A stretch of 64,000 bases of DNA from Steromphala cineraria (lineage: Eukaryota > Mollusca > Gastropoda > Trochida > Trochidae), in assembly GCA_916613615.1 (NCBI GenBank), contig OU744726.1, forward strand, positions 20,215,515-20,279,514, read 5' to 3'. Made by a program: the position numbers and the translations under genes. The notes beneath the pieces were generated by a model. It did not search any database. It had not been told where the DNA came from and was given only the letters and a program-made list of their open reading frames with translations. Of the stretch, positions 22,990-34,420 are shown piece by piece (within the stretch, counting starts at the first letter, position 1; the number at the start of each line of letters is the position of its first letter).

Positions 22990-24935
22990 TGAAATTTTAT
23001 TGCAATTTTGTTGCACATTATATGTTCAACCTGGAGATGATTGCAAACCAAGTCGTCATTAGGAGAAAAAATATGTTCGCAATTACTAAGAACGAGGAGG
23101 ACGTCGTGAATTTCAAGATATCCATATGGTTTGTTTTTACCTTGCATGACTTTGAAAAGATTATTAGAAAAGCACAACCATTACAAGACTTGTAAGGTTT
23201 GTTTTCACCTTGATTCATATCATTCAGTTATCATAGATGTAATTTAATGCAGTAACTTAACAAAAGCCATTGTACCTTTTTTTCTCACCTAGTATTTACT
23301 ACTGATACCATCAATCACTGATACCAGTGGCATGAACCTACAAAGTTTGTTAAAACTAACAACCGTTTGAAGACTGAATTACACCACGTCATCAACTCCT
23401 GCATTTACTATCATTACTACTGTTACAACAACTCCTACAATAAAACTTATAAACGTTATGTTTCTTCAACTTCAACACACTACTGTTACTAATGCCGATT
23501 ATGCCATTACTAGTGCTTATGAAGGAATGGTGTCACAACGAATGATCAACGAAACGGTACTGAGTTATATCTAATGTATTTCAAAAATATAAAAGTATCG
23601 TTGACTTCAAAACAATCCGGTCCAACAATAAACCCAGAGCACGAACAAGGAACTTCATGACCTGACCTCTCACATGGACACTGACCACAAACTGTTTTAT
23701 TTCTATGTAAACTGTAAAGTTGAGATTCTAAAACGTTTTGCCATACATTGTCACACGAAACCGTTTTGAGTTAAAATGTATGTCATCTTCAAACCATCGT
23801 ATCAATAGGTGGACATTAAGTGACAAGCGGGACAAAATAATCAGGAATTAATCACTGTAATTTTTTTTTTAATGGTAAATATTACTCGCTCTTCAGGAGG
23901 CACACTTCCTTCACATAAGTATGTAAAAAGTATTCATTCATTTAAATAAGAAACCAAATAACTGTTATGAAATGGAAATTCTTTTAGGACTTCTTATGTA
24001 ACATTGATTTTTAAGTAATAAGGAATATATTATTCGTTGTTGCATTTTCTTTATACCTGCCACATTAAAGGTTTCCTCAAATATTGTTTTTATTTCTCAA
24101 TTTCTATTTCCAATTATGGACCTTTTGATGAATCCCCCAAAGTTGACACGGAATGGTAAATTATTTCATTTTTTAAAGTCCAAATATATACATATACTGA
24201 TGAACTTAGAAGTACAGGTACATTAATGTACTGATTAAATAAAAGGAATCATTATCAATTTATATCTTTTTAAGAGACAAAATAAGTATATTAGAACATA
24301 AACTTAACTTTAACTTAAACGTTTTCAAACATTACAATTGATATACTGTTTTTTATTTGGAGAGAAACAGTTTCTGAATTCGCTTTTCTCTTATCAAATG
24401 TGACATAGTTTATCTGACACGCATCTCTTTTCTTTGATTAAAGTTTGAAACAATATTTCCTTCTTGCATGTAGTTTCATGAAAACGTATTGATGACATTT
24501 TGAATGATGCACAGCGGCAACACGTTAGATATTGTTATTTAACATTCGTGAACATATAAAAATAAAACTTTGAAGATTTCAAATATTATCTAAAATATGA
24601 TACATTAAATGTAAATTCGTATGAAAATTAAATCTATAGATGTAAACAGTTTAAAAAGAATAGCAGGTATAATGATTATAAAAAAAAATTCTGATAAAAT
24701 AATACAAACCGAGTTTAATCTTGTTTAAAAGGTTTATGTATTTCTTGTAGTGTTTTCTTTTTCATTTCAAACATCATTAGTTGGTGACAAAACCTTTCTC
24801 ATAGAAAAATCGATCGGTCGAAACAAACGTTTAGGACAAGGAAAATATAAAATGAGATTATATTCAAATGATGTTGTTAAATCTGATTAAAATGACATAA
24901 ACTGTACATCATTTGTTTATGAATTGCACCTACAC
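22990..24935. other. Intergenic sequence, nothing recognised
   Basis: AT-rich. A phrase near 23660 (GACCTGACCTCTCACATGGA) faintly resembles block B but is too short to call a copy. No genes or RNA signatures seen. Confidence 0.5.
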
Positions 24936-24992
24936 GTAAATCTGAGGACAGTGCCACTGTACAAAGACTACAGAGCCAAAATAACAAAACTA

Positions 24993-26500
24993 CACTGACG
25001 GGCATAAAAAACTTTCCCTTGTTTGATATTAACTTCAATAAAAAACAACAAAGGCAATGAGAGTTTTGAAGGTTGTTTTTGTTTAATAATGCATCCATGC
25101 ATGTGTAAGAAATAAAAGTTATAATATTCATCAAGTGCTTTTATCACAGGATATGAACAAATGGACATGGGGTCAAAATCGGAATTTCATGTCAGATGTA
25201 TCCATATTGACAGCATGGAATAACAGTAATATGAGTCTCTAATACCGAGTGTGTCCACCTCTTGCATTAATACAGGCAAAGACACGTCTTTGGGCTGACG
25301 TAGTTAAGCGTCTGATGACGTCAACTGGGACACGCCTCCATTCCTCGGTGAGAGCCTGAGCCATCGGTTGGCGGTTGATTGGCGGGTTCTGTTGACTCCG
25401 AATCCGCCTGTCAAGGTCTTCCCATAAGTTCTCAATGGGCGACATATCTGGGGATCTAGCAGGCCATGGCATGACGTTGACGTTATTGACGTTGAGGAAG
25501 TTATCAACTACTCTGGCAACATGTGATGGGGCATTATCGTGTTGGAATAGCACACCCTGTGACTGTCGCTGCAGAAATGGAAGGACTGCTGGCCACAGTA
25601 CCTGGTCGATATAACGTTGGGCTGTCAGATTACCGTTCACCACAACAAGTTCTGTCTGTTGGTCACCACAAATGCCACCCAGACCATCACACTGCCACCA
25701 CCTACTCCTGAACACAACAATTTGCCGTTCTTTTACCTGCCCGTCTGTAAACCCTCACTCTTCAATCATCTCTTGATATTGCAAATCGGCTTTCGTCTGA
25801 AAAAAATACCCGACGCCAGTCATGTAGCTGCCATCGTCGTACTTGTGTGGCCCAACGAAGTCTCAGCTGCCGATGTCTGTTGATAAGCACCGTTCCCCGG
25901 AATGGTCGGTATGCTCTGATATCAAGGGAACAGAGTCTTCTAGTAACCGTCCTTCGACTGACGTGGCGACCTAATGCCGTTGCTGCTTATGAAAGCGGTT
26001 TCTCAGGTGCAATACCCTCAAATACCGGTCTTCCTGCGCTGTTGTTACCCGGGGTCTGCCTGTACGTGGTCTATCTGAATTCTGTCCAGTCTGTTAAAAG
26101 CGCGTGCGAAGATTCCTGACGGTAACTACAGTGCAGCCGAACGTTCTAGCAACTTGGCCATTTGTAGCTCCGAATTGCAGAATTCCAATTGCCCTCTCGC
26201 GTTCTGCTGTCGCTAACCTTGGAATTATTTGGTGTTTTTCTGTTACTTCAAGTGTCTCCCAAGTGTCTGTCGTTGGTTTTATACCCTTTTTGCACGTGCA
26301 TCCTACGACAGTGGAGATGCACGAGATTTTCGCCAAATTTGCCATATAATTTTAGTTAAGTAACGTTTTGATGTTAGCTCACATCAAATACGAATCCCAG
26401 TTCTTTAGAACACTATTTAAGTGGAAAAATACCAATGATGTGACATATTGCATAAATTGATAAGACTTTTCTAAGGGAAAGTTTCTTTTGCCCTTCAGTG
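24993..26500 (-). mobile_element. Tc1/mariner element, complete ends, inactive
   Basis: The 1508-base element has 30-base inverted ends, counting the TA, that match at 27 of 30 positions. The left end starts TACACTGACGGGCATAAAAA (24991); the right end is its complement (26473-26502). It is flanked by the TA dinucleotide expected for this superfamily. The transposase remnant lies on the minus strand. Block A1 shows the same locus type without the element (ACAAATTGATATTGAAGC against ACAAAAC-TA-TATTGAAAGC here), confirming the boundaries. Confidence 0.95.
25239..26345 (-). pseudogene. Tc1/mariner transposase, frameshifted and stop-interrupted
   Basis: The N-terminal frame (26345 down to about 25985) carries an HTH-like region, ERERAIGILQFGATNGQVAR, and a GRPR-type linker, RPRTGRPRVTT. 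It is cut by TAA at 26096-26094. After a frameshift near 25985 the frame reads TALGRHVSRRTVTRRL, then VFFSDESRF, which holds the first catalytic Asp (codon 25797-25795). TGA at 25764-25762 and another shift near 25710 follow. The C-terminal frame (25715-25239) has QHDNAPSH (second Asp, codon 25538-25536) and SPIENLW (Glu, codon 25433-25431). There are 34 residues between Asp and Glu, so the triad is DD34E, the Tc1 type. All three acidic residues survive, but two shifts and two stops prevent a full product. The exact start is unclear. Confidence 0.93.
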
Positions 26501-26949
26501 TATATTGAAAGCTGCTTTCTGAACATACTTGGATCTCGTTAGCTTCTTTTTCTGCATGTTTTATATCCAGCCCTTTGACCTAACTTTCTCGAAAGATACT
26601 CAGTTATTCAATTAGAACTGCTTGACTTCAAACCAGTTTAAAGAGAGCGTCGCTTTGAATAAAAAGACTATTGTTGAAAAGGGATAAAATCTATTTACAG
26701 ATATCGGTTTGGTCACGTAAATCTGCTGTACAATTTTCAAACCACGATAGGTTCCTTACCCGAGGCTTGCTTAAATTAAACGTTGACCTATCAGGACACG
26801 GTAAAGATTGCAAATTGCAAGTCATTTTCCACTCTTTGATTTAAAAGGATTGTAAAAACTCTTTAGAATTTTGAGTAATGATGACCTTACATGTAAAATG
26901 TTGTAATGTTCATCTTAATTAGTTTGTATTTCAATTACATCTGCTATTC

Positions 26950-28640
26950 TTGGAATCATCGAAACATTTTAATGCGACGTTTTACAAAGTCTTTCATTTT
27001 TTTGTGGAACAAAGACTAACATAATTATCCTTCAGTGATATGATATGTTTGTCAAACAGTCAAAGAACAGTAACTCGCTTAACTGGAAGTATGTGAACTC
27101 TTTTGTTTTCATATCATTATGCTTCTCTTTTTAAACATTCATCAGGTAATGACATTATTAAACAGAATATCATGCGCTTAACTGATCACGAAGTTAAAGT
27201 TGAAGTGATTTACAACCAGAACTAGATACCATAACTTTCTAGGATCTTATCTTAAGAAAATCCATTCATATACAATGCAAGATCAAAAGAAAATGTGATT
27301 ATTAATACCAATGTTGTTACACTTGCAGCCACTCAATTGAAAATGAAGACTTGATTACCATAACACTGTTAAAGTAAAAGTTCCCAGAAAGAAAAAGAGT
27401 GTAAAAACATTATCTCTATTGGGGTTCGAACCAAACCCAGCCCTAATTTCCTCTCCTTCACAGTGTGAAGGCACCCAATTAACCGCATGTTGTGACGTAG
27501 GCTCATCTAGCCAATCACAAGTACGGCGGCAAAAGCTTTCGATATCAGAGTTTGAAAGGGACGTTAGGATTGGTGCTTTCAAACCGTTGTTCAGAGGAAA
27601 GCCCTGATATATATTTTGTATTTTGTTTCCCTCGAAACACGGTAGATTATAGTCTAATTTTAAGTCTAATTAATGTTACTTTTGATCAACGATATATAGC
27701 ACAGGCGCTCGTGTCATTAAAACGTTTCCGACCTTCTTTATATTATGTGGAAATCAAGGGGTTATCTCAAAACGTTTTTCTTCTTTAATTCGCAGCGGGA
27801 ATAATGGTGTCTTTTAAATGACGTAAGCGCCTATGATATATAGCTGTGAACAAACTACATGTAAAGTCAAAGCGCTTACGCAGTTTTTCTTACTCTTTAT
27901 GTTTTCATATTATATGCGTTTTGTTTAAACATTCGGTAAGATATATTCGTTATACCATTCAGAAATGAAGGTCACCTTTTCATATATGTTGTATGTCTCA
28001 ATGCAATACAAGCAGTCTTTTGAATTGTTTTTATTTGGGAAATATCACCATTCCTTTAACATTAATCAACATATGGAACTGAGGTCACTTACACAGCTCT
28101 TTAGCGCTATTTTATAGAATATGTAAAGGGACAGAAACATAATGTTCATGTAGAAACAGGGTTTTGTTCCTAGCTTTGCTTGTTATCGGCCCAACCAAGA
28201 TATTGAACCTTTATTTTCAAGTTGACAAAGGAATTTCAGGAATTCTGTTTTCAACCACATCCTATATTGCGTTATCCAAACTTGGCTAAATCAAGCTGGT
28301 TCTAAACTTTAAAATTTCTAAAATAAGTTCTGTTTAACCTATTTCCAACATCAGTTCACAAATACAATGCAAGGAACAAACAATCGCTTCCTTTAAATAT
28401 AAAACAATTGGCCATTGATCTAATTACAACAGCAAGACATTTCATAATTTCATTATCGTATATTTGCCTCCAAGCAGCATTGCATGGAATCTGATGTTGA
28501 CAATAGTACTGTACATGTATATAATAAATCAGACATTGTAATTAAGTTCACGTCTTTAAAACAGCATGCAGTTGTGTTGACTACGTTGAAATATTACAGT
28601 AAAGAAGAAGTAACCCCAGAACCTCCCCTCCATATCATCA
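26950..28640. other. Intergenic sequence with one GC-richer patch
   Basis: The 27416-27620 patch is GC-richer and includes the tRNA-like segment listed separately. Opposite-strand open frames (27355-27607) overlap and show no family. The remainder is featureless. Confidence 0.4.
27416..27502 (-). repeat. tRNA-like segment, possible SINE head
   Basis: Read on the minus strand it has a D-arm/A-box-like GGTTAATTGGGTGCC, a 5-bp anticodon-type stem CCTTC/GAAGG around a 7-base loop ACACTGT, and a T-arm/B-box-like GGTTCGAACCCC. The loop lacks the U33 of real tRNAs and there is no proper acceptor stem, so a functional tRNA is unlikely. A tRNA-derived SINE remnant is the better reading. Confidence 0.3.
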
Positions 28641-28930
28641 AATGCCAGTACAATTAAAGGTCTGACCTCTTGTTGGGAAACTTAGCGTTAACACCAAAGC
28701 CTAATAAAGACAGTGTATGACCAAACTTTACAGTCGAGACGCTAAAATGACCCCTTGATACATTGCGATGATTATACAGACGTTCCGCGCTCATAAGAAA
28801 CATAGTGTCAATAAACGTGAGTATAAAGCTAACCAGTAGACGTGGTAATTTTGTTGGCTGAAGTGTCAAAGTGTGGTCATAAACAGACTATTCTGTACAC
28901 AACTAATATAACACTGGTTCTCGTAAGTGA
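28641..28930 (+). repeat. Segmental duplication block B, copy B3
   Basis: Close to B2: ATGCCAGTACAATTAAAGGT, TAAAGACAGTGTATGACCAA, GACGCTAAAATGACCCCTTG, GTGTCAATAAACGTGAGTAT, AAACAGACTATTCTG, AACACTGGTTCTC. It lies about 7.5 kb from B2, about the same distance as A3 to A4. The minus-strand open frame 28654-28869 is not preserved in B2. Confidence 0.7.
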
Positions 28931-29928
28931 CTCGTAGAACATCTTTGCATAGAGGAAAGCACAATGAAACATTTACCTGGATACCTAAATGAATTTGACC
29001 ACTTTGTATCGCCAGCCGTATTGCTATTTCATAAAATGTTAATATATAAATAAGGTATGCAGTGACAAAATCTTGACGTAAACAATGAATGGTGTAGTCA
29101 CAATGTCATTCTTCAACTATAACCCTTCATTCACAACATTATTAAAACTAATTCAAATATTATTCATTTATTAAAAATCAAAATGACTTTAACAAACGAG
29201 AAACGCATGTAATGTTTAAATGTGTGTACGTAAAAGTTATTTTTATGTATCATTGAGTAACATAAATTGACTCAATTTTTAAAATACAATGGTTGTGTCA
29301 TGGATCTTTTGCCCAATATCATACTGTGTACTTTGTTCCTTTGTTAGTTTTTCTTATAAATCAACATAATCATAACACTTCTCCTTCTTGACAAATATTA
29401 GAAAGAAACGAAATTGTCTCATTTCTATCAGAAACTTTGTAATTTTCATCTCAAATATTGTGTTTAATCTTTTCTTCCTTTCATGGACTGTTTTCTCAAA
29501 TTTCAAAAGTAAATTGATTTGAGTATTTTTGTCTTAAAAGTCCCAATATAGTCATTACTAAAATGGAAGTAAACGCACATTAAGGTATTGATTATGCGAA
29601 GCTTATTTTATTTCTGTTTAATGGGTCGAAATCTTATATCTTGAAACTTTTTATGTTAGAATGCAAAATTACATCATTGATTAGAGGGTGTTTTATATAG
29701 GAGATTATTCATCCTTTTTCGATTGTAATCCTAGTCTTTAAATAGCACACAATATCATTTTGATTCAGATAATCGGTTAAGATTCTTAGTGGGGAAAATG
29801 TTATGATAATGACATTTAAGTTTTAGACCAAATTAGTTTTTATCTTTTAAATCTGTAAGAAAAAATAATCCATGCACTTTAATAACAATCGTCCATTTCT
29901 TAGCTACAGAAAAAAACAATTGAATTTT

Positions 29929-30744
29929 TGAGCTCATCAAGCCTGTAAGACTATATTGGATTATGGTGTGTGCGGCGTCCGTCCTCGACCATTGTGCATT
30001 TTTACTTCCTACTTCCAGTGCCAAGGAAGCTGAAATAATTGTTAGCCCTTGTCACCCTATGGGCCCTTTAAAGGACCGCTGCGGCTATGCCCTGTCTCAA
30101 GAAGCAAAAGGCGTGGAAAGCTAAAATCTCGAATGTAGACTCCTTGACTAGTGAGAGGTAAACTTATGAAAGTTAGTGACCCTGTGACCCATAATAAGAG
30201 CAACAGGGGCCACGCCAAATATGCCAATTGGTTCTTCTTCTCTAGAATCAAAAGGTCTAGAAAGCTGAATTTTTTTATACAAATTCTATGTCTTATTGGG
30301 ATTATGATTTCAAAATTGTGCGATCCTGTGGTTCCTACTATCGGCTTGATGAATGTATGGATCCGTTTATTTCAATTGCTGATTTGGTAGTCTTCTGACC
30401 ACGTTGAGTGTCACTCCGTTACATCCTTATAATGTTCTTTGAATGTTTGAGACATTTCGACTTGTGAATTGATTACCGGTCTATGAAATGACACCGCCTA
30501 CTCGCCTTATTTTAGAATTGGTGACCCTGAGGCCCCTAGTTTAACTATTTTTCATCTTCTGCTCAAGACGCAAAAGTCTTTGAGTGCTGAAATGTTGTGT
30601 AGAAACGTATGCGCTAATGGGGATTCTTAGTTGTACATTTGGTGATCCTTTTAAACCTCTACTAAGGGGTGAACCACATTGATAAAACCCATAAGCAAAA
30701 TTAAATAAGAAGCCTGATGAGCTACAGAACCAGTGGCTCTATTG
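29929..30744 (+). repeat. Mollusc dispersed repeat, copy 2 (worn)
   Basis: Opens TGAGCTCATCAAGCCTGTAA with GGCGTCCGTCCTCG. It has worn 145-base units (GACTCCTTGACTAGTGAG, GACCCTGTGACCC, GGCCACGCC) and closes GAAGCCTGATGAGCTACAGA with AGTGGCTCTATTGG, as in copy 1. It lies between B3 and C2 and accounts for most of the extra length there relative to B2-C1. Confidence 0.8.
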
Positions 30745-30954
30745 GTTTTGTTCGCAAATAGAATTAAGGAGAGATGAAATGACGCATGAAAAAACAAACG
30801 ATTCCAGCCAACAGCGTCGATTTTAGACTCTCAAGATTGATAATGTATTAAATCAAAATTAACCCTTGAAATGATGAATGTTATTCAAGAAATTCAAATT
30901 GATAAGGGTTAAGAAAACAAAGGATAAAACGAAATGGAAACTGACGTCTCTTTG

Positions 30955-31445
30955 AATTGTGGTTATGTAACGGGAACTAAGAGAAATTGACATCCAGTAC
31001 ATGACAGACTGACTTTTAATGACATTCTTTGCTGTAAAAGAGAATTTTGATGCATCGTCCACATATCACACGAAGGGGAACAGAATCTTGTCTCACATTT
31101 ATATAACTCCTTTCGGATGCCTCTATTTATATGAAAGTACGTCAGTTCAAAGTAATTCTCATAATAGACATATGAAAGCGTTTCCCATTTTCGTCTCTGG
31201 AATTACTTTTTAGAATTAACGCACATTGTCACGACGCTTACAGCTGCCTGCTTCTATCGGAAGGGGGAATCTCAAAGTGAAATCCATTTAATCACCCGCA
31301 ATTATCATATTCTTGCTAAATTCACATTGGCTTACGACCTTTCCATGTTATTTCTGTGATGGGACACATCTTATGACAACTTTGGACATCAAAGCTTAAA
31401 TGCTGGTGACCGCCTTCGCATTTCAAAGCATCTAATTTCCTGGCA
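30955..31445 (+). repeat. Segmental duplication block C, copy C2
   Basis: Diverged copy of C1. GTCAGTTCAAAGTAATTCTC, GAAAGCGTTTCCCATTTTCG, TTAACGCACATTGTCACGAC, GCTTACAGCTGCCTGCTTCT and TTTCAAAGCATCTAATTTCC are all in the C1 order. Small indels break any shared frame. Confidence 0.7.
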
Positions 31446-31756
31446 CAGAGTCAGGACAAATTAATAAGCAGCGTATTACTTTATCAAAGATCTTTTTGCT
31501 AAGTAGATATAATGTCGCGACAAAAGCGGAACCCAGCAAGGAAAAGGTTTCCATAATAGATAGTGAAGGTGACTTAGTGAAAAGTTTAGATGAATTTATT
31601 CTTTAACTTATTAAAAATTCATAATATCATCTCCACCTGCAGATCAATGTCTTTGCCAAAGGAATTGCAAATTCACCATACATGCGCTGATCTTTGAGAA
31701 TCAATTTCCAACTTTAAAGTGTTGTTTAAAAGTCATATAAGTTTTTGTTTTAAATA

Positions 31757-32233
31757 ACTATAAACATTAAACAATTATTGATTTCAAGTGAGGCTGATCG
31801 AATGATTTGTCGACCTTGGAGACGTGAGACGTGATATTCATCGAGGCAACGCCGAGGTGAATATCACGTGTCCAAGGTCGACAAATCATTCGATCAACCG
31901 AATCCGAAGACTATAATTGTTTTATTATGTGAAACATGTTTTTGATAACCTTACTTCTGTGCAAATAAGGGACATCACTCTAATATGCCTAAAACTTTTA
32001 GGGACATAATTCTAATTCAGCACAGTCACAAAGCTATACCTATTGCTTGATAAACAGCGTAACATGTGGTGTGCGGAGTTGGAGACGTTATTCTCGTTCT
32101 CGTTATTCTATTTTAGCCACCAGAGGTGCTTGGATTGTTATATCAACCTCTCGCGACTCACACATGTTGACATTATTTGACGTCAATGCTATCATTTGAC
32201 CAAGTGAGCCAATCAGAAAGACGGATATAATCC
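31757..32233 (-). repeat. Fold-back element family Q, copy 1
   Basis: The same element as 49242-49622 in opposite orientation. The main palindrome has its left arm at 31769-31847 and right arm at 31850-31921. CTGATCGAATGATTTGTCGA and CCTTGG pair almost perfectly, and GTGATATTC pairs with GAATATCAC. The apex is ATCGAGGCAACGCCGAGGT. The second half (to 32233) holds the equivalents of ATCCGTCTTTCTGATTGG and a weaker stem near CAACCTCTCGCGACTCACAC. No coding frame. Confidence 0.8.
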
Positions 32234-32738
32234 ATTCATGCAATATAATATGTTAATGGTTATCTTTTTTAAATATCATATGTTAACATCCAGATCGGAT
32301 ATGATTTGAACTGATTGAGTACAAGGACAGGAATATCATGAATAGATGTACATGTACTTGTGCTTTCATTCATCTCATTCAGTATTACTATATGGACGGT
32401 CCGGAACACTACATGTACAATCATAGCCTTATTCAGTTAAATGCACAAAACACACAAAATGTAGTGAAATTATCATTCGCACTATAGATACAGTTACCGC
32501 TACCATAGTCACACCTTTTCAGTCACCGACTACTTTCAAAGCGTTATAGTACTTCCCAATGGCTATCACTACAATAACTATTTATTCTCCTCTTACTACT
32601 ACTTTAATGTTCCCAATTATATACCCAATGTTATTTCATATTACAGCCGAGAGTAGTGGTTTTGTTGGGAATTGGTTGTGTATAAAATATATGAAATTTC
32701 TAGCAAGTGCAGAGTTTAGTGAAAAGGTGTGGATACAA

Positions 32739-32778
32739 AACAACAGCACACGTGGAGGAAACATCGTGTGCTGTTGTT
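32739..32778. repeat. Perfect 14-bp hairpin
   Basis: AACAACAGCACACG (32739-32752) and CGTGTGCTGTTGTT (32765-32778) are exact inverted repeats around a 12-base loop. Pairing does not extend beyond the arms, so a microRNA precursor is not supported. Confidence 0.7.
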
Positions 32779-33317
32779 CTTAGCAACATGTTTTCCTATA
32801 TACAACCTTTATATATGCATAATAAATACACGTAGTTCTTCTTTGCATACTTGTTTTTAAAGGGGAATTGATTTTAAAAGAGTTTCATTTTGATGGGAAG
32901 ATTAGTCCATGATAGGGATATTACTATTACCCTCGACGGAATGTTATTACGAATATATCTTACTGAATGTTTAAATCTGATATGAAGTGTATAAAATTGC
33001 GTAAGCGCTCTTATTTTCAATAGTAAGGGGTCACCTCAAAAGCCAGCCCTGAAAGGTCATGGGTTAGGGTCACACAAATTTAGATTTTGAATAGCCGACC
33101 CTGTAAGACAAACAAGGAGAACAGTGAGTGAATTCTATCATTTCAAATAAATGTTAACATGTTATCATATGTAATGTAAACGATAGCCGTGACAATCTAT
33201 TCAAGTTTATTGATTTGCGGAGAAAAACTTATGGAAGAAAAAAATATGGTAATCGACATACACGTTTTTGAATTTGTTGTTTGCATTAACTTAAACTATT
33301 TCTACAAATCATTTCAG

Positions 33318-33432
33318 CAAAGGTAACCAATGTTTGTCACGCCACTTATTGCATGCTCCTTATCATCCAGCTGAAGAGGGTGATATCAGTATTTATCCAA
33401 GGTCACGTCAGAGATTGATATCCTCACATGAG
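33318..33432 (+). CDS. Candidate orphan internal exon, unidentified
   Basis: CAAATCATTTCAG ends at 33317 and GAG|GTAGGT gives a donor at 33433. Between them are 115 bases: one base and 38 uninterrupted codons ending exactly at the donor. The peptide begins KGNQCLSRHLLHAPYHPAEE and ends RQRLISSHE. It is hydrophilic and matches no family I know. No neighbouring exon was found on either side, so it may be chance, an alternative exon of a gene outside the window, or a relic. Confidence 0.25.
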
Positions 33433-34003
33433 GTAGGTAAAACCATTTATCTATACGACTTTAATTTCTACAACGATACTTTTTTAGGATTTTTCGTTGT
33501 TGAGGGATATGAACAGACTACGTTATACCACGAAAGATTCGGAATAATTCAACGATAATCTCTTACTCTCATATTTATTTTTTATATGCCAATCCAATTT
33601 CGATTTCGTTACTATTTATAAAAAAAGAGTCACCAGTCAGAAGATGACATATCCCACCGGTCATTAATAAATCAGATTATCTATCCTATCAACATGGAAG
33701 GTACACATAAAAGACAAAGTCATCTGTCGAAATTAAAAGTTCCATTTCACGGATGGACGGACAGAGAGACGGATGGACGAAGAGTATAACCCACGGTATA
33801 ACATACCGGTGGAATGATAAACAACAATTAGTTCAATAACAGCAATTAAAGAAAGACTAAAGGTCTATAACATTACCCAGATCAAATATATTCAATAGAC
33901 ATATATACGCTTGACCACTGGTTTGAAATAACACCACAAACAGTCTTCTATAAATAGTTTTAATACTTCTCGTTGTTTAGTCTTCAGACGTAATATTGCC
34001 TAA

Positions 34004-34267
34004 AGGTATAAAGCTTCTTTTCTTGTACCGTTAATCCGGTATAAAGCTTTCAAACAGCGTCTACGGTGCGTTAGTCTTACGAAGTTAATAAGACGTGATG
34101 GCATGAGTGATAACGAAGTCGAGTCTGGAACGGTCTTGAAGAATATTGGTGCTCTCAAAAACTGCCCTTCAGAATTGGCAATACAAGGCGAGAACGGGCC
34201 GCCACTGCATGAACTGCCTGCTTTAATACCGCCAGTCCCGCTGAAAACTACTACAAACCGATCCTAG
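34004..34267 (+). CDS. GC-richer open stretch, unidentified candidate exon
   Basis: The frame is open for 87 codons from 34004 to TAG 34265-34267. An ATG at 34103 would give 54 residues beginning MSDNEVESGTVLKNIGALKN and ending LIPPVPLKTTTNRS. CAAACAG at 34051-34057 could serve as a 3' splice site. The opposite strand is also open for about the same length, which weakens the case and makes the coding strand uncertain. Base composition is clearly richer in G+C than the flanks. No family recognised. Confidence 0.22.
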   Translation, partial: RYKASFLVPLIRYKAFKQRLRCVSLTKLIRRDGMSDNEVESGTVLKNIGALKNCPSELAIQGENGPPLHELPALIPPVPLKTTTNRS

Positions 34268-34420
34268 GAGCTCGATAGTAATTGAATTCCGTCAATCACT
34301 TGTGTGTGCTCACTCTCTGTGGATCAAATGGCACATTAAGTTATTTCTGTTAGGAAGAGTTATGGCCCTTTGAATACTCTCCGATATATAAGACCATAAT
34401 GTCAGGCGATAACTACAAAA

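Larger units (their letters stand above)
24940..26950 (+). repeat. Segmental duplication block A, copy A4, split by a Tc1 element
   Basis: The left part (24940-24990) begins GAGGACAGTGCC, as A1 does at 11319-11330. The right part (26503-26950) continues the A1 order: TATTGAAAGC, GGATCTCGTTAGCTTCTTTT, then ACTCAGTTATTCAATTAGAA and CTTTGAATAAAAAGA. The Tc1 element interrupts it at TA. The palindrome and TATA-like box of A1 and A3 are not retained. Confidence 0.7.

Noticed and set aside
27416..27502. tRNA gene
   Set aside because: It has B-box-like and anticodon-arm-like parts but no U33, no acceptor stem and an irregular variable region.
28654..28869. 71-codon minus frame in block B3
   Set aside because: The closely related block B2 has stops and shifts in the corresponding frame.
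32739..32778. microRNA precursor
   Set aside because: The stem is only 14 bp and does not extend; precursor hairpins need a longer imperfect stem.
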